64,000 nucleotides of DNA from Defluviimonas sp. SAOS-178_SWC (GTDB lineage: Bacteria; Pseudomonadota; Alphaproteobacteria; Rhodobacterales; Rhodobacteraceae), in the NCBI RefSeq assembly GCF_039830135.1, contig NZ_CP156081.1, positions 854,001-918,000 on the forward strand. The letters are read 5' to 3'. The notes under the pieces are model-generated. The model did no database searches and had not been told where the DNA came from. It saw only the letters and a program-made list of their open reading frames with translations. Position 1 is the stretch's first letter; the number at the start of each line of letters is the position of its first letter. Below, piece by piece: positions 27,591-39,216 of the stretch. Both the position numbers and the translations under genes were made by a program.

Positions 27591-29022
27591 CGGCGGGATC
27601 TTGTCCCGCCGGGCGGTCTGGATCGTCGCGGCGATCACCCTGGCCCGGGCAGTCGCGCTCTGGTTCGGCCGGACCGACCTTTTCGTGGATGAGAGCCAGT
27701 ACTGGCTCTGGGGGCAGAACCTCGATCTTGGCTACTATTCAAAGCCGCCGCTGATTGCCTGGGTGATCCGCGCGGTGACAGAGGTTGCGGGCAGCGACGC
27801 GCCGTTCTGGGTGCGCCTGCCGGGACCGATCTTCCACGGCGCGACCGCGCTGATCCTCGGTGCATTGGCGGCACGGCTTTTCTCGGGGCGGGCGGCATTC
27901 TGGGTGGCGGTCACGTACGCAACACTGCCCTTTGCGGCCCTCGGCAGCCTCTTGATCTCGACCGATACGATCATGGCGCCGTTCTTCGCCGCCGCCCTTC
28001 TGTTTCACTTCCGTACGATCGCGCATGGAAGGGCAGGGGCGGCGGCCGTCGCCGGCGTCGCCGTCGGACTTGCCTTCCTCGCCAAATATGCGGCCGTTTA
28101 TTTCTTCGTCGGCGCCGCGCTCGCCGCGCTCTTTGTCCCTTCAGCCCGCATCTCGGCCGGGAACACCGCCATTCTGCTCGGCGCCTTCGCGGTGACCGTC
28201 GCCCCGAACATCGCCTGGAACGTCGCGAATGATCTCACGACCCTGGAACACACGATGGACAATGTCGGCTGGGTACGCGACGACGGTTGGCTTGGCGGCC
28301 TCAATCCGGCAGGACTGACGGAATTCGTTCTCAGCCAGTTCGCCGTCTTCGGGCCGGTTCTTTTCGCCGCCCTGCTCGTCGGGTATCTGCGCCCCGGCTC
28401 CGAAAGGATGCGCGCGCTCGTTTTCCTGTCGGTACCGGCTCTCCTGACCGTTTGCGTTCAGGCGCTTCTCGACAAGGCTTATGCCAACTGGGCGGTTGCG
28501 GCCTATTTCGCGGGAACGCTCATCGTCGTGCCGCTCCTCCTTGACCGCGCGCCGCGCGCCCTCTGGTTGTCGCTGGCGATCAACGGGGCGGTCGCGGTGC
28601 TTCTGCCGCTTCTGACACTTATCGCCCCGGCGCCAGTCCGGGACGGCAAGCCGCTGCTCGCCCGTTATCTTGGCCGTGCCGATCTCAGCCGGGAAATCAT
28701 CGCTGCCGCCCGGGAGACGGGGGGCCAGACCATCGTCGCCCGGGACCGCGACATCCTCGCCGACCTGTTCTATACGGGGCGGGGCATGGGCCTTGCCATC
28801 CACGCGCCGAAGCCGGCCGGGCGGCCGCAGAACTACTACGAACAGATCTATCCGCTTCCCGACAGCGCCGGGCAGGTTCTTCTCATCGCGGACCGCGCGC
28901 CGGATTGCGGCAGCGGAGAGGTCTCCGCAACGCGCCGGTTCGACGCCGAGCGCGGAGCCTATGCGGGCCGCGACATCGCCGCCTATCTCATCCCGTCGGA
29001 CTGCGCCAATGCCCGGCCTTGA
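27568..29022 (+). CDS. Family 39 (ArnT-like) membrane glycosyltransferase
   Basis: 484 residues, with about a dozen transmembrane segments and a periplasmic C-terminal domain. The GT39 acidic pair is in LFVDESQYWLWGQ, followed by GYYSKPPLIAWVIR. It overlaps the LABN gene by 23 bases; a second ATG at 27583 would overlap less. This class transfers a sugar from a polyprenyl-phosphate donor to lipid A, core or protein on the periplasmic side. With the GT2 and PAP2 neighbours a lipid A target is the simplest reading. Confidence 0.88.
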   Translation: MKRAKMPDGGILSRRAVWIVAAITLARAVALWFGRTDLFVDESQYWLWGQNLDLGYYSKPPLIAWVIRAVTEVAGSDAPFWVRLPGPIFHGATALILGALAARLFSGRAAFWVAVTYATLPFAALGSLLISTDTIMAPFFAAALLFHFRTIAHGRAGAAAVAGVAVGLAFLAKYAAVYFFVGAALAALFVPSARISAGNTAILLGAFAVTVAPNIAWNVANDLTTLEHTMDNVGWVRDDGWLGGLNPAGLTEFVLSQFAVFGPVLFAALLVGYLRPGSERMRALVFLSVPALLTVCVQALLDKAYANWAVAAYFAGTLIVVPLLLDRAPRALWLSLAINGAVAVLLPLLTLIAPAPVRDGKPLLARYLGRADLSREIIAAARETGGQTIVARDRDILADLFYTGRGMGLAIHAPKPAGRPQNYYEQIYPLPDSAGQVLLIADRAPDCGSGEVSATRRFDAERGAYAGRDIAAYLIPSDCANARP

Positions 29023-29707
29023 CCTCCGCAAAACCGCTTTCTGGTATGCGATCGCATTTGCTGTTTCGCTCACGCTTTTCGTGCTTTGGCCGGGCCTCGA
29101 TATTGCGGTGTCATCCTGGTTCTATCGACCCGGCGCGGGGTTCTGGCTGGCGGAAAATACCTGGGTGGAGGGAATTCGCTACCTGATCTGGGACATGAGC
29201 ATCCTTGCCTTTGTCCTGTCGGCGGCCGCCTTCATCTACGCCCTTGTCCGACGCCGGGCGCGGGGCGAGGGAGGCAAGATCGCGGGGTACATCTTTCTTC
29301 TCTATCTCCTCGGCCCGATCCTCCTCGTCGACGGAATTCTGAAGCGGTTCTGGGGCAGGGCGCGCCCGGCGACCATCACCGAGTTCGGCGGCGACAAAAT
29401 GTTCGCGCCGCCCTGGCTCCCCTCTGACCAGTGTGCATCAAACTGTTCCTTCGTGTCGGGCGAAGGGTCCGCCGCGGCGGCGCTGGCGTTGTGCTTCCTC
29501 GTCCTCGCCCCGATCGCCCGCCGCGTCCTGCCTCGCGCGGCCTTTGGCGTTTACGCCGCCGCCGGCGTGGTTTTCCCCGCGGCGGGACTTGCTCTCCGGG
29601 TCATGACCGGGCGGCATTTCCTGTCGGACACGATCTTCGCGGTGCTCTTCGTCACCGGCATCGCGCTGGTCCTTCACCGGTTGCTTCTGGCGGAGCGGCG
29701 GGGCTGA
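29009..29707 (+). CDS. PAP2-family membrane phosphatase (lipid A phosphatase-like)
   Basis: 232 residues, six hydrophobic segments. The three PAP2 signatures are present: KRFWGRARP, SFVSGEGSAAA and RVMTGRHFLSD. In the second the usual SGH histidine is glutamate. The C-terminal His and Asp remain. It overlaps the GT39 gene by 14 bases and ends the operon. Candidate activities are lipid A 1- or 4'-dephosphorylation (LpxE/LpxF type) or undecaprenyl-pyrophosphate phosphatase; context favours lipid A. Confidence 0.85.
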   Translation: MPGLDLRKTAFWYAIAFAVSLTLFVLWPGLDIAVSSWFYRPGAGFWLAENTWVEGIRYLIWDMSILAFVLSAAAFIYALVRRRARGEGGKIAGYIFLLYLLGPILLVDGILKRFWGRARPATITEFGGDKMFAPPWLPSDQCASNCSFVSGEGSAAAALALCFLVLAPIARRVLPRAAFGVYAAAGVVFPAAGLALRVMTGRHFLSDTIFAVLFVTGIALVLHRLLLAERRG

Positions 29708-29716
29708 CGCCCCTTG

Positions 29717-29745
29717 TTGACAACCCCCGCGACTCCCCCTATACG
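29717..29745 (+). promoter_or_regulatory. Strong promoter of the str operon (rpsL)
   Basis: TTGACA (29717-29722), spacer of exactly 17 bases, TATACG (29740-29745). The spacer (CCCCCGCGACTCCCCC) resembles that of the rpmC promoter at 41714-41742. It leaves a leader of about 215 nt before rpsL. Confidence 0.85.
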
Positions 29746-29917
29746 GCGCCCACTCGGGCTGCGGGCTTGTCTCGCGCGTCCGTGTATCAAAATTGAAGTG
29801 GTCATGATCCGGGCGGATGCGCCCCGATCCTCTGGAATTCCACCGCGTCGTCCTCGCGAAGGGGGCGAATGCGGTTTTGGTGTTTTGCGATGAGCGCAAG
29901 ATGCCGTCGAGAAGCGG

Positions 29918-29938
29918 CGCACCCACGGCTTGGGTGCG
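29918..29938 (+). promoter_or_regulatory. Hairpin in the rpsL leader
   Basis: The 8-bp stem CGCACCCA with TGGGTGCG and a 5-base loop, about 30 bases upstream of the rpsL start, without a U-tract. Possibly a control or processing structure. Confidence 0.45.
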
Positions 29939-29968
29939 AGTATTGACAGAGCAACACGGGGTACGTGA

Positions 29969-30340
29969 ATGCCGACGATCCAACAGCTGATCCGCAAGCC
30001 GCGGGAAGCGAACGTAAGAAAGTCCAAGTCGCAGCACTTGGAATCCTGCCCGCAAAAGCGCGGCGTCTGCACGCGCGTCTACACGACGACGCCGAAGAAG
30101 CCGAACTCGGCCATGCGGAAGGTCGCCAAGGTGCGCCTGACCAACGGTTTCGAGGTCATCAGCTACATTCCCGGTGAAAAGCACAACCTTCAGGAACACT
30201 CCGTGGTTCTGATCCGTGGTGGCCGGGTCAAGGACCTTCCGGGTGTCCGTTACCACATTCTGCGCGGTGTCCTCGATACGCAGGGCGTCAAAGATCGTCG
30301 TCAGCGCCGTTCGAAGTACGGCGCGAAGCGTCCGAAGTGA
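29969..30340 (+). CDS. rpsL: 30S ribosomal protein S12
   Basis: 123 residues, the standard length: [44 protein letters not shown] and the [20 protein letters not shown] decoding loop. The lysines altered in streptomycin resistance (PKKPNS and GRVKDLPG) are wild type. First gene of the rpsL-rpsG-fusA-tuf operon. Confidence 0.98.
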   Translation: MPTIQQLIRKPREANVRKSKSQHLESCPQKRGVCTRVYTTTPKKPNSAMRKVAKVRLTNGFEVISYIPGEKHNLQEHSVVLIRGGRVKDLPGVRYHILRGVLDTQGVKDRRQRRSKYGAKRPK

Positions 30341-30351
30341 GGAGCTGAGAT

Positions 30352-30822
30352 ATGTCGCGTCGTCACGCCGCTGAAAAGCGCGAAGTCCTTCCCGATGCCA
30401 AGTACGGCGATCGGATTCTGACCAAGTTCATGAACAACCTGATGGTCGACGGCAAGAAGTCCGTCGCCGAACGCATCGTCTACAACGCGCTGGAGCGCGT
30501 CGAGGGCAAGCTCAAGCGCGCGCCCATCGAAGCCTTCCACGAGGCGCTGGACAATGTGAAGCCGTCGCTCGAGGTCCGCTCCCGCCGGGTCGGCGGCGCC
30601 ACCTACCAGGTGCCGGTCGAAGTTCGCCCCGAGCGCCGCGAGGCGCTGGCAATCCGCTGGCTGATCACCGCCGCGAAGAACCGCAACGAGAACACGATGG
30701 AAGAGCGCCTCGCGGGCGAGCTTCTCGATGCCGTGAACTCGCGCGGCACTGCCGTGAAGAAGCGCGAAGACACTCACAAGATGGCCGACGCAAACAAAGC
30801 GTTCAGCCACTACCGCTGGTAA
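30352..30822 (+). CDS. rpsG: 30S ribosomal protein S7
   Basis: 156 residues: [20 protein letters not shown], the [22 protein letters not shown] helix, the beta-hairpin [23 protein letters not shown] and the C-terminal NKAFSHYRW. It binds the 16S 3' domain and, by family knowledge, represses its own operon. GAGCTGAGAT gives a weak ribosome site; the gap to rpsL is 11 bases. Confidence 0.98.
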   Translation: MSRRHAAEKREVLPDAKYGDRILTKFMNNLMVDGKKSVAERIVYNALERVEGKLKRAPIEAFHEALDNVKPSLEVRSRRVGGATYQVPVEVRPERREALAIRWLITAAKNRNENTMEERLAGELLDAVNSRGTAVKKREDTHKMADANKAFSHYRW

Positions 30823-30840
30823 GCGGAAGGAAGGCCCAAA

Positions 30841-32964
30841 ATGGCACGCGACTATCAACTTAACCGGTACCGTAACTTCGGGATCATGGCCCATATCGAC
30901 GCGGGCAAGACCACGACGACGGAGCGGATTCTGTTTTACACCGGCAAGTCCCACAAGCTCGGCGAAGTCCATGACGGCGCCGCGACCATGGACTGGATGG
31001 AGCAGGAGCAGGAGCGTGGCATCACGATCACGTCGGCTGCGACCACGACCTTCTGGCAGCGCCAGGAAGATCCGAGCGCCGAGGGCACGTCGGACAAAAA
31101 GTACCGCTTCAACATCATCGATACGCCGGGCCACGTCGACTTCACCATCGAGGTCGAACGTTCGCTCGCCGTGCTCGACGGTGCGATCTGCCTTCTCGAC
31201 GCCAATGCCGGCGTCGAACCGCAGACCGAAACCGTGTGGCGCCAGGCCGACCGCTACAAGGTCCCGCGGATCGTGTTCGTCAACAAGATGGACAAGATCG
31301 GCGCCGACTTCTTCAACTGCGTGAGGATGATCAAGGACCGTACCGGCGGCACGCCCTGTCCGGTTGCCCTTCCGATCGGGGCCGAAGACAAGCTCGAAGG
31401 CATCGTCGACCTGATCAAGATGGAAGAGTGGGTCTGGAAGGGCGACGATCTCGGCGCGAGCTGGATTCGTCAGCCGATCCGCGACGACATGAAGGATGTC
31501 GCCGAGGAATGGCGCGGCAAGATGATCGAGCTCGCCGTCGAGATGGACGACGCGGCGATGGAGGCCTATCTCGAAGGGGAAGAGCCTGACGAGGCGACGC
31601 TGCGCAAGTTGATCCGCAAGGGCACCCTGTCGCTGACTTTCTTCCCGGTGATGGCCGGGTCGTCCTTCAAGAACAAGGGTGTCCAGCCGCTCCTCAACGC
31701 GGTTATCGACTTCCTGCCGGCGCCGGTCGACGTGCCGGTCCTGAAAGGCTTCGCCCCCGATGACGAGGCCGAAGTTCGCAACATCGAGCGGCCGGCCGAC
31801 GATGCGGCGCCGTTCTCGGCGCTGGCGTTCAAGATCATGAACGACCCGTTCGTGGGCTCGCTGACCTTCACCCGTATCTATTCCGGCGTCCTCAAGAAGG
31901 GCGACCAGATCATGAACACGACGAAGGGCCGCAAGGAGCGCATCGGCCGGATGATGATGATGCACGCCATCAACCGCGAGGAAATCGAAGAGGCCTTCGC
32001 GGGCGACATCATCGCGCTGGCGGGCCTGAAGGAAACCACAACGGGCGACACCCTGTCGGATGCTTCCAAGCAGGTGGTCCTCGAAACCATGACCTTCCCG
32101 GAGCCGGTGATCGAGATCGCGGTGGAGCCGAAATCGAAAGCCGACCAGGAAAAGATGGGCCTCGCCCTTCAGCGCCTGGCGGCCGAAGACCCGTCCTTCC
32201 GGGTCGAGACCGACATCGAGTCGGGCCAGACCATCATGAAAGGCATGGGCGAACTTCACCTCGACATCCTCGTGGACCGCATGAAGCGCGAGTTCAAGGT
32301 CGAGGCGAATATCGGCGCGCCGCAGGTGGCCTACCGCGAGACCATCTCGCGCGAGGCCGAGATCGACTACACGCACAAGAAACAGACCGGTGGTACCGGC
32401 CAGTTCGCGCGCGTCAAGCTCGTCATCACCCCGACCGAGCCGGGCGAGGGCTACTCGTTCGAATCGAAGATCGTCGGTGGTGCGGTGCCGAAGGAATACA
32501 TCCCCGGCGTCGAGAAGGGCATCAAGTCGGTCATGGATTCCGGTCCGCTCGCCGGCTTCCCGGTCATCGACTTCAAGGTCGCGCTGATCGACGGTGCGTT
32601 CCACGACGTCGACTCCTCGGTGCTCGCGTTCGAAATCGCCTCGCGGGCCGCGATGCGCGAAGGCCTGAAGAAGGCCGGTGCGAAACTGCTCGAACCGATC
32701 ATGAAGGTCGAAGTGGTGACCCCGGAAGAGTACACCGGCGGCATCATCGGCGACCTCACCTCGCGCCGGGGCATGGTGCAGGGCCAGGACACGCGCGGCA
32801 ATGCCAACGTGATCAACTGCATGGTTCCGCTCGCCAACATGTTCGGCTACATCAACACGCTCCGCTCGATGTCCTCGGGCCGCGCGGTGTTCACGATGCA
32901 GTTCGACCATTACGAGGCCGTTCCGCAGAACATCTCGGACGAGATCCAGAAGAAATACGCATGA
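30841..32964 (+). CDS. fusA: Elongation factor G
   Basis: 707 residues in five domains. The G domain has [15 protein letters not shown], the switch region [21 protein letters not shown] and NKMDK. Domain IV carries the tip needed for translocation ([12 protein letters not shown] onward). An 84-base gap with a large palindrome separates it from tuf. Confidence 0.98.
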   Translation: MARDYQLNRYRNFGIMAHIDAGKTTTTERILFYTGKSHKLGEVHDGAATMDWMEQEQERGITITSAATTTFWQRQEDPSAEGTSDKKYRFNIIDTPGHVDFTIEVERSLAVLDGAICLLDANAGVEPQTETVWRQADRYKVPRIVFVNKMDKIGADFFNCVRMIKDRTGGTPCPVALPIGAEDKLEGIVDLIKMEEWVWKGDDLGASWIRQPIRDDMKDVAEEWRGKMIELAVEMDDAAMEAYLEGEEPDEATLRKLIRKGTLSLTFFPVMAGSSFKNKGVQPLLNAVIDFLPAPVDVPVLKGFAPDDEAEVRNIERPADDAAPFSALAFKIMNDPFVGSLTFTRIYSGVLKKGDQIMNTTKGRKERIGRMMMMHAINREEIEEAFAGDIIALAGLKETTTGDTLSDASKQVVLETMTFPEPVIEIAVEPKSKADQEKMGLALQRLAAEDPSFRVETDIESGQTIMKGMGELHLDILVDRMKREFKVEANIGAPQVAYRETISREAEIDYTHKKQTGGTGQFARVKLVITPTEPGEGYSFESKIVGGAVPKEYIPGVEKGIKSVMDSGPLAGFPVIDFKVALIDGAFHDVDSSVLAFEIASRAAMREGLKKAGAKLLEPIMKVEVVTPEEYTGGIIGDLTSRRGMVQGQDTRGNANVINCMVPLANMFGYINTLRSMSSGRAVFTMQFDHYEAVPQNISDEIQKKYA

Positions 32965-32967
32965 CGG

Positions 32968-33028
32968 TGCGGCGGGGGCTGAACCCCGCCCTACCAAGAC
33001 CCTGTAGGGCGGGGTTCCCCCCGCCGCA
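32968..33028. repeat. Nested palindrome between fusA and tuf copy 2
   Basis: A perfect inner pair (32982-32994 AACCCCGCCCTAC with 33004-33016 GTAGGGCGGGGTT) lies within an outer pair (32968-32978 TGCGGCGGGGG with the matching end near 33018-33028). The look is of a REP-like dispersed element; no U-tract follows, so it is not a standard terminator. It is absent upstream of tuf copy 1. Confidence 0.75.
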
Positions 33029-33048
33029 TCCGAACCAAGGAGGCCATC

Positions 33049-34224
<1,176 letters not shown>

Positions 34225-34298
34225 GACGACGGTTCGAAGCAGGCCGGACAAGAGGTCCGGTCTGCCTCTCAACTTTGAAGCCCGCGAGAGGCAAGACA

Positions 34299-34610
34299 AT
34301 GTCCAGTCAGAATATCCGCATCCGGCTCAAGGCCTTCGATTACCGCGTTCTGGATTCCAGCACGCAGGAAATCGTCAACACGGCCAAGCGCACCGGTGCA
34401 CAGGTCCGGGGCCCGATCCCGCTGCCGAACAAGATCGAGAAGTTCACGGTTCTCCGTGGTCCGCACATCGACAAGAAGTCGCGTGACCAGTGGGAAATCC
34501 GTACCCACAAGCGTCTTCTCGACATCGTCGATCCGACCCCGCAGACCGTGGACGCGCTCATGAAGCTCGACCTCGCCGCCGGCGTCGACGTCGAAATCAA
34601 GCTGAACTGA
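34299..34610 (+). CDS. rpsJ: 30S ribosomal protein S10 (NusE)
   Basis: 103 residues beginning [19 protein letters not shown], the usual length. [36 protein letters not shown] is the conserved tRNA-site loop. It also acts in NusG/NusB transcription complexes. Start at 34299; an in-frame start 24 bases upstream lacks conservation. First gene of the S10 operon. Confidence 0.97.
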   Translation: MSSQNIRIRLKAFDYRVLDSSTQEIVNTAKRTGAQVRGPIPLPNKIEKFTVLRGPHIDKKSRDQWEIRTHKRLLDIVDPTPQTVDALMKLDLAAGVDVEIKLN

Positions 34611-34624
34611 GGAGGGCACCAGTG

Positions 34625-35491
34625 ATGTTGCGCTCTGGCGTTATCGCAAAGAAGCTGGGCATGACCCGGCTCTTCCTCGAGGACGGCCGGCAGGTTCCGG
34701 TGACCGTTCTTCAGCTCGACAACCTCCAGGTCGTGGCACAGCGCACGGCCGAGAAGGATGGCTACTCGGCCGTCCAGCTCGGCGCGGGCACGGCCAAGGC
34801 CAAGCGGACCACCGCGGCGATGCGCGGCCACTTCGCGGCTGCCAATGTGGCTCCGAAGCGCAAGGTCGCGGAGTTCCGGGTCTCCCCGGAAAACATGATC
34901 GGCGTTGGTGAGGAGATCACTGCTGACCACTATTTCGCCGGTCAATTCGTGGACATCGCCGGCACCTCGATCGGCAAGGGCTTTGCCGGCGCGATGAAGC
35001 GGCACAACTTCGGCGGCCTCCGGGCGTCGCACGGCGTGTCGATCTCGCACCGTTCGCACGGCTCCACCGGCCAGTGTCAGGATCCGGGCAAGGTGTTCAA
35101 GGGCAAGAAGATGGCCGGCCATCTCGGCGCCGTCCGTGTCACGACCCAGAACCTTCAGGTCGTGCGCACCGACAGCGACCGTGGCCTGATCATGGTCAAG
35201 GGCTCGGTTCCGGGTTCCAAGGGTGGCTGGGTGACGATCAAGGACGCGGTGAAGAAACCGTTCCCGGACAACGCCATTCTGCCTGCCGGTCTGAAGTCGC
35301 TGGGTGAAGCCGCCCGCAAGGCTGCTGAAGAAGCTGCCGCCGCCGCTGCCGCCGAGGAAGAAGCCGCCCGCAAGGCCGCGGCCGAGGCCGAAGCTGCCGC
35401 GATCGCGGCTGCCGAGGCGGAAGCTGCCGCCGCTGCGTCGGAGCCCGAGGCCGGGGCCGGCGATGCCGCGCCCGAAGGAGAGAAAGAATGA
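34625..35491 (+). CDS. rplC: 50S ribosomal protein L3 with an alanine/glutamate-rich tail
   Basis: 288 residues. The L3 body ([25 protein letters not shown] ... [36 protein letters not shown]) ends near residue 220. The rest is a low-complexity helical tail of Ala, Glu and Lys ([20 protein letters not shown] and on), some 60-70 residues that E. coli L3 lacks. GAGGAGGG lies before tandem GTG-ATG codons; the ATG at 34625 is used. The stop overlaps rplD by four bases. Confidence 0.96.
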   Translation: MLRSGVIAKKLGMTRLFLEDGRQVPVTVLQLDNLQVVAQRTAEKDGYSAVQLGAGTAKAKRTTAAMRGHFAAANVAPKRKVAEFRVSPENMIGVGEEITADHYFAGQFVDIAGTSIGKGFAGAMKRHNFGGLRASHGVSISHRSHGSTGQCQDPGKVFKGKKMAGHLGAVRVTTQNLQVVRTDSDRGLIMVKGSVPGSKGGWVTIKDAVKKPFPDNAILPAGLKSLGEAARKAAEEAAAAAAAEEEAARKAAAEAEAAAIAAAEAEAAAAASEPEAGAGDAAPEGEKE

Positions 35492-36108
35492 AACTCGATG
35501 TGATCAAGCTCGACGCCAAGAAGGCTGGCTCGATCGATCTCTCCGACGAGATCTTCGGGCTGGAGCCGCGCGCCGACATCCTGCACCGCGTCGTGCGCTG
35601 GCAGCGCGCGAAGGCGCAGGCCGGCACCCACTCGGTGCTCGGCAAGTCCGACGTGTCCTACTCGACCAAGAAGATCTATCGCCAGAAGGGCACCGGCGGC
35701 GCACGCCACGGCTCCCGCAAGGCGCCGACCTTCCGTCACGGTGGCACCTACAAGGGCCCGACCCCGCGCAGCCACGCCCACGACCTGCCCAAGAAGTTCC
35801 GGGCGCTCGGTCTGAAGCACGCGCTGTCGGCCAAGGCCGGAGCCGGGCAGCTCATCATTCTCGACAGCCTCGACATGAAGGAAGCCAAGACCAAGATCCT
35901 CGCCAAGGCGGCGAAGGAGCTTGGCTGGAAGCGCGTCCTGATCATCGACGGTGCCGACGTGAACGAGAATTTCGCCCGCGCCGCCGCGAACATCGAGGGC
36001 ATCGATGTGCTGCCGTCGATGGGCGCCAATGTCTATGACATCCTCAAGCGTGACACGCTCGTGCTCACGAAGGCGGGTGTCGAAGCTCTGGAGGCTCGTC
36101 TGAAATGA
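35488..36108 (+). CDS. rplD: 50S ribosomal protein L4
   Basis: 206 residues with the exit-tunnel loop [22 protein letters not shown] and the C-terminal globular domain. It lines the polypeptide tunnel and, in E. coli, represses the S10 operon. ATGA overlaps couple it to rplC upstream and rplW downstream. Confidence 0.98.
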   Translation: MKLDVIKLDAKKAGSIDLSDEIFGLEPRADILHRVVRWQRAKAQAGTHSVLGKSDVSYSTKKIYRQKGTGGARHGSRKAPTFRHGGTYKGPTPRSHAHDLPKKFRALGLKHALSAKAGAGQLIILDSLDMKEAKTKILAKAAKELGWKRVLIIDGADVNENFARAAANIEGIDVLPSMGANVYDILKRDTLVLTKAGVEALEARLK

Positions 36109-36401
36109 GCGTGAAGCCGGAACATTACGACGTGATCGTCAAGCCGATCATCACCGAAAAGGCGACCATGGCCTCCGAGGCCGGCGCGGTCGTCTTCCAG
36201 GTGGCGAAAACCGCGACCAAGCCGCAGATCAAGGAAGCGGTCGAAGCGGTCTTCGGCGTGAAGGTGAAAGCGGTGAACACCACCATCACCAAGGGCAAGA
36301 CGAAGCGCTTCCGCGGCCAGCCGGGCGTGCGGAGCGACGTGAAGAAAGCCTATGTGACCCTCGAGGAGGGGAACACTATCGACGTCTCTTCGGGGCTCTG
36401 A
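36105..36401 (+). CDS. rplW: 50S ribosomal protein L23
   Basis: 98 residues: [50 protein letters not shown] and the basic [21 protein letters not shown]. It sits at the tunnel exit and docks trigger factor and SRP. Confidence 0.97.
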   Translation: MSVKPEHYDVIVKPIITEKATMASEAGAVVFQVAKTATKPQIKEAVEAVFGVKVKAVNTTITKGKTKRFRGQPGVRSDVKKAYVTLEEGNTIDVSSGL

Positions 36402-36420
36402 TAGAAGGCGCCGAATCTCG

Positions 36421-36451
36421 CGGCCCCGTCACCGGGGCCGTGGGGCTTTTT
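36421..36451 (+). promoter_or_regulatory. Hairpin with T-run between rplW and rplB
   Basis: A perfect 8-bp stem CGGCCCCG, TCAC loop, CGGGGCCG (36421-36440), then TGGGGC and TTTTT. The T-run is offset by six bases, so it may act as a partial terminator or attenuator inside the S10 operon. Confidence 0.5.
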
Positions 36452-36521
36452 GAAGAACCGGGGACCTTCGGGGCCCTTAAATCCAAGGACCGACAGGTCC
36501 AAAGCAACGGAAGACAGAAGC

Positions 36522-37358
36522 ATGGCACTCAAGTCGTATAAGCCGACGACGCCGGGCCAGCGCGGGCTGGTACTGATCGACCGTTCGGAGCTTTGGAAAG
36601 GTCGCCCCGTCAAGGCCCTCACCGAGGGCCTGACCAAGACGGGCGGCCGGAACAATACCGGGCGCGTCACGATGTGGCACAAGGGTGGGGGCGCCAAGCG
36701 TCTTTACCGCGTCGTCGATTTCAAGCGTCGCAAGTTCGATGTGGCGGCAACGGTCGAGCGGATCGAATACGATCCCAACCGCACCGCCTTCATCGCGCTG
36801 GTGAAGTACCAGGACGGCGAGCAGGCCTATATCCTCGCGCCGCAGCGTCTGGCGGTGGGCGACAAGGTGATCGCCGGCGCCAAGACCGACGTGAAGCCCG
36901 GCAACGCGATGCCGTTCTCGGGCATGCCGATCGGCACGATCGTCCACAACGTCGAGCTGAAGCCCGGCAAGGGTGGCCAGCTGGCGCGTGCCGCAGGCAC
37001 CTATGCCCAGTTCGTCGGCCGTGACGGCGGTTACGCCCAGATCCGCCTGTCCTCGGGCGAGCTGCGCATGGTTCGCCAGGAATGCATGGCGACCGTCGGC
37101 GCGGTGTCGAACGCGGATCACTCTAACCAGAACTTCGGCAAGGCCGGCCGCATGCGCCACAAGGGCGTTCGCCCGACCGTGCGCGGTGTCGCCATGAACC
37201 CGATCGACCACCCGCATGGCGGTGGTGAGGGCCGGACCTCCGGCGGCCGCCATCCGGTCACCCCGTGGGGCAAGGGCACCAAGGGTAACAAGACCCGGAA
37301 GAACAAGACGACGGACAAGTACATCGTCCGCTCGCGCAATGCGAAGAAAGGGCGGTAA
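36522..37358 (+). CDS. rplB: 50S ribosomal protein L2
   Basis: 278 residues: [50 protein letters not shown] and the peptidyl-transferase-proximal [25 protein letters not shown] with its conserved histidine. The preceding 120-base gap carries a hairpin. rpsS follows after three bases. Confidence 0.98.
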   Translation: MALKSYKPTTPGQRGLVLIDRSELWKGRPVKALTEGLTKTGGRNNTGRVTMWHKGGGAKRLYRVVDFKRRKFDVAATVERIEYDPNRTAFIALVKYQDGEQAYILAPQRLAVGDKVIAGAKTDVKPGNAMPFSGMPIGTIVHNVELKPGKGGQLARAAGTYAQFVGRDGGYAQIRLSSGELRMVRQECMATVGAVSNADHSNQNFGKAGRMRHKGVRPTVRGVAMNPIDHPHGGGEGRTSGGRHPVTPWGKGTKGNKTRKNKTTDKYIVRSRNAKKGR

Positions 37359-37361
37359 TCC

Positions 37362-37640
37362 ATGTCGCGTTCTGTTTGGAAAGGCCCGTTCGTCGACTCC
37401 TACCTGCTGAAGAAGGCAGAGAAGTCGCAGGCATCGGGCAAATCGGAAGTGATCAAGATCTGGTCGCGCCGCTCCACCATCCTGCCGCAGTTCGTCGGCC
37501 TCACCTTCGGGGTCTACAACGGGCACAAGCACATCCCGGTCAACGTGACCGAGGAGATGATCGGCCAGAAGTTCGGTGAATATTCGCCGACCCGGACCTA
37601 TTACGGTCACGCCGCCGACAAGAAAGCCAAGAGGAAGTAA
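37362..37640 (+). CDS. rpsS: 30S ribosomal protein S19
   Basis: 92 residues: [51 protein letters not shown] and the [19 protein letters not shown] tail. It contacts the A-site finger in the small-subunit head. Packed between rplB and rplV with 3-base gaps. Confidence 0.98.
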   Translation: MSRSVWKGPFVDSYLLKKAEKSQASGKSEVIKIWSRRSTILPQFVGLTFGVYNGHKHIPVNVTEEMIGQKFGEYSPTRTYYGHAADKKAKRK

Positions 37641-37643
37641 GCC

Positions 37644-38024
37644 ATGAGCAAGGAAAAGAATCCGCGCCGCGTGGCCGACAACGAAGCGATGGCCAAGTCC
37701 AAGATGCTTCGCACCTCGCCGCAGAAGCTGAACCTCGTCGCCGCGATGATCCGCGGCAAGAAGGTCGAGAAGGCGCTTGCCGATCTGACCTTCTCGAAGA
37801 AGCGGATCGCCGAGGACGTGCGCAAGTGCCTGCAATCGGCGATTGCCAATGCCGAGAACAACCACGGCCTTGACGTCGACGGTCTCGTCGTCGCCGAAGC
37901 CTACGTCGGCAAGAACATCACGCTGAAGCGCGGCCGTCCGCGGGCGCGTGGCCGGTTCGGCAAGATCATGAAACCGTTCAGCGAGCTGACCATCAAGGTT
38001 CGGCAAGTCGAGGAGCAAGCGTAA
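37644..38024 (+). CDS. rplV: 50S ribosomal protein L22
   Basis: 126 residues: [65 protein letters not shown] and the tunnel hairpin [12 protein letters not shown]. The last base of its TAA is the first base of the rpsC start. Confidence 0.98.
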   Translation: MSKEKNPRRVADNEAMAKSKMLRTSPQKLNLVAAMIRGKKVEKALADLTFSKKRIAEDVRKCLQSAIANAENNHGLDVDGLVVAEAYVGKNITLKRGRPRARGRFGKIMKPFSELTIKVRQVEEQA

Positions 38025-38734
38025 TGGGACAGAAGGTCAACCCGATCGGCATGCGCCTCCAGGTCAACCGCACCTGGGATAGCCGCTGGTATGCCGACAG
38101 CAAGGACTACGGGAACCTGCTTCTTGAAGACCTCAAGATGCGCGAGTTCATCCATGACTACGCCAAGCAGGCCGGTGTCTCGAAGGTCATCATCGAGCGT
38201 CCGCACAAAAAGTGCCGCGTGACGATCCACACGGCGCGTCCGGGTGTCATCATCGGCAAGAAGGGCGCGGATATCGAGACGCTTCGCAAGAAGCTGGCGA
38301 ACTTCACCTCCTCCGAACTGCACCTCAACATCGTCGAGGTCCGCAAGCCGGAACTGGACGCGCAGCTGGTGGCCGAGTCGATCGCCCAGCAGCTCGAGCG
38401 TCGGGTGTCGTTCCGCCGCGCGATGAAGCGTGGCGTGCAGAACGCGATGCGGATGGGTGCCCTCGGCATCCGGGTCAATGTCGCCGGCCGTCTCGGCGGC
38501 GCGGAAATCGCCCGGACCGAATGGTACCGCGAAGGGCGCGTGCCGCTGCACACCCTGCGTGCCGACATCGACTATGCTCTGGCCGAAGCGTCGACCCCCT
38601 ATGGCATCATCGGGATCAAGGTCTGGATCTTCAAAGGCGAGATCATGGAGCATGATCCCCAGGCCCGCGACCGCAAGGCCGCCGAGGCCCAGGACGGTCC
38701 GGCGCCCCGCGGCCCGCGCCGCGACGCCCGGTAA
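38024..38734 (+). CDS. rpsC: 30S ribosomal protein S3
   Basis: 236 residues with the KH domain ([40 protein letters not shown]) and the mRNA-entry helicase-like C-terminal domain ([33 protein letters not shown]). It ends in a short charged tail. Coupled to rplV by a one-base overlap. Confidence 0.98.
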   Translation: MGQKVNPIGMRLQVNRTWDSRWYADSKDYGNLLLEDLKMREFIHDYAKQAGVSKVIIERPHKKCRVTIHTARPGVIIGKKGADIETLRKKLANFTSSELHLNIVEVRKPELDAQLVAESIAQQLERRVSFRRAMKRGVQNAMRMGALGIRVNVAGRLGGAEIARTEWYREGRVPLHTLRADIDYALAEASTPYGIIGIKVWIFKGEIMEHDPQARDRKAAEAQDGPAPRGPRRDAR

Positions 38735-38746
38735 GGAGTAAGGAAG

Positions 38747-39160
38747 ATGCTGCAACCGAAACGGACCAAGTTCCGTAAACAGTTCAAGGGCAAGATCAGC
38801 GGCGAAGCCAAGGGCGGTTTCGAGCTGAGCTTCGGCGGCTTCGGCCTGAAGGCGACCGAGCCCGAGCGCATCACCGCGCGGCAGATCGAGGCGGCCCGCC
38901 GCGCGATCACCCGCCACATGAAGCGTCAGGGCCGGGTCTGGATCCGCGTGTTCCCGGATGTCCCGGTCTCCTCGAAGCCGACCGAAGTGCGGATGGGTAA
39001 GGGCAAGGGCTCCGTTGATTACTGGGCGGCCAAGGTCAAGCCGGGCCGCGTGATGTTCGAGATCGACGGCGTCAACGAGGTCATCGCCCGCGAGGCGCTG
39101 CGCCTTGGTGCGATGAAACTGCCGATCAAGACCCGCGTCGTGGTCCGCGAGGACTGGTAA
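38747..39160 (+). CDS. rplP: 50S ribosomal protein L16
   Basis: 137 residues: [61 protein letters not shown], ending [18 protein letters not shown]. It shapes the A-site tRNA pocket; in E. coli an arginine of L16 is hydroxylated by the oxygenase YcfD. The gene is intact, but its last 66 bases plus the terminator recur in diverged form at 40153-40288. It is the last r-protein before a 2.7-kb interruption. Confidence 0.98.
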   Translation: MLQPKRTKFRKQFKGKISGEAKGGFELSFGGFGLKATEPERITARQIEAARRAITRHMKRQGRVWIRVFPDVPVSSKPTEVRMGKGKGSVDYWAAKVKPGRVMFEIDGVNEVIAREALRLGAMKLPIKTRVVVREDW

Positions 39161-39181
39161 GGCACACCGCCTGCGCGATTA

Positions 39182-39216
39182 AAAGGCCCCCGCCGGAAAC
39201 GGCGGGGGCCTTTCGC
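39182..39216 (+). terminator. Intrinsic terminator after rplP
   Basis: An 11-bp stem GGCCCCCGCCG with CGGCGGGGGCC around a GAAA loop, flanked by AAAA and TTT. It separates S10-operon transcription from the spc genes. Confidence 0.92.

Noticed and set aside
32965..33048. Palindrome between fusA and tuf as a terminator
   Set aside because: Strong hairpin but no U-tract, and tuf directly follows with its own ribosome site; listed as a repeat instead.
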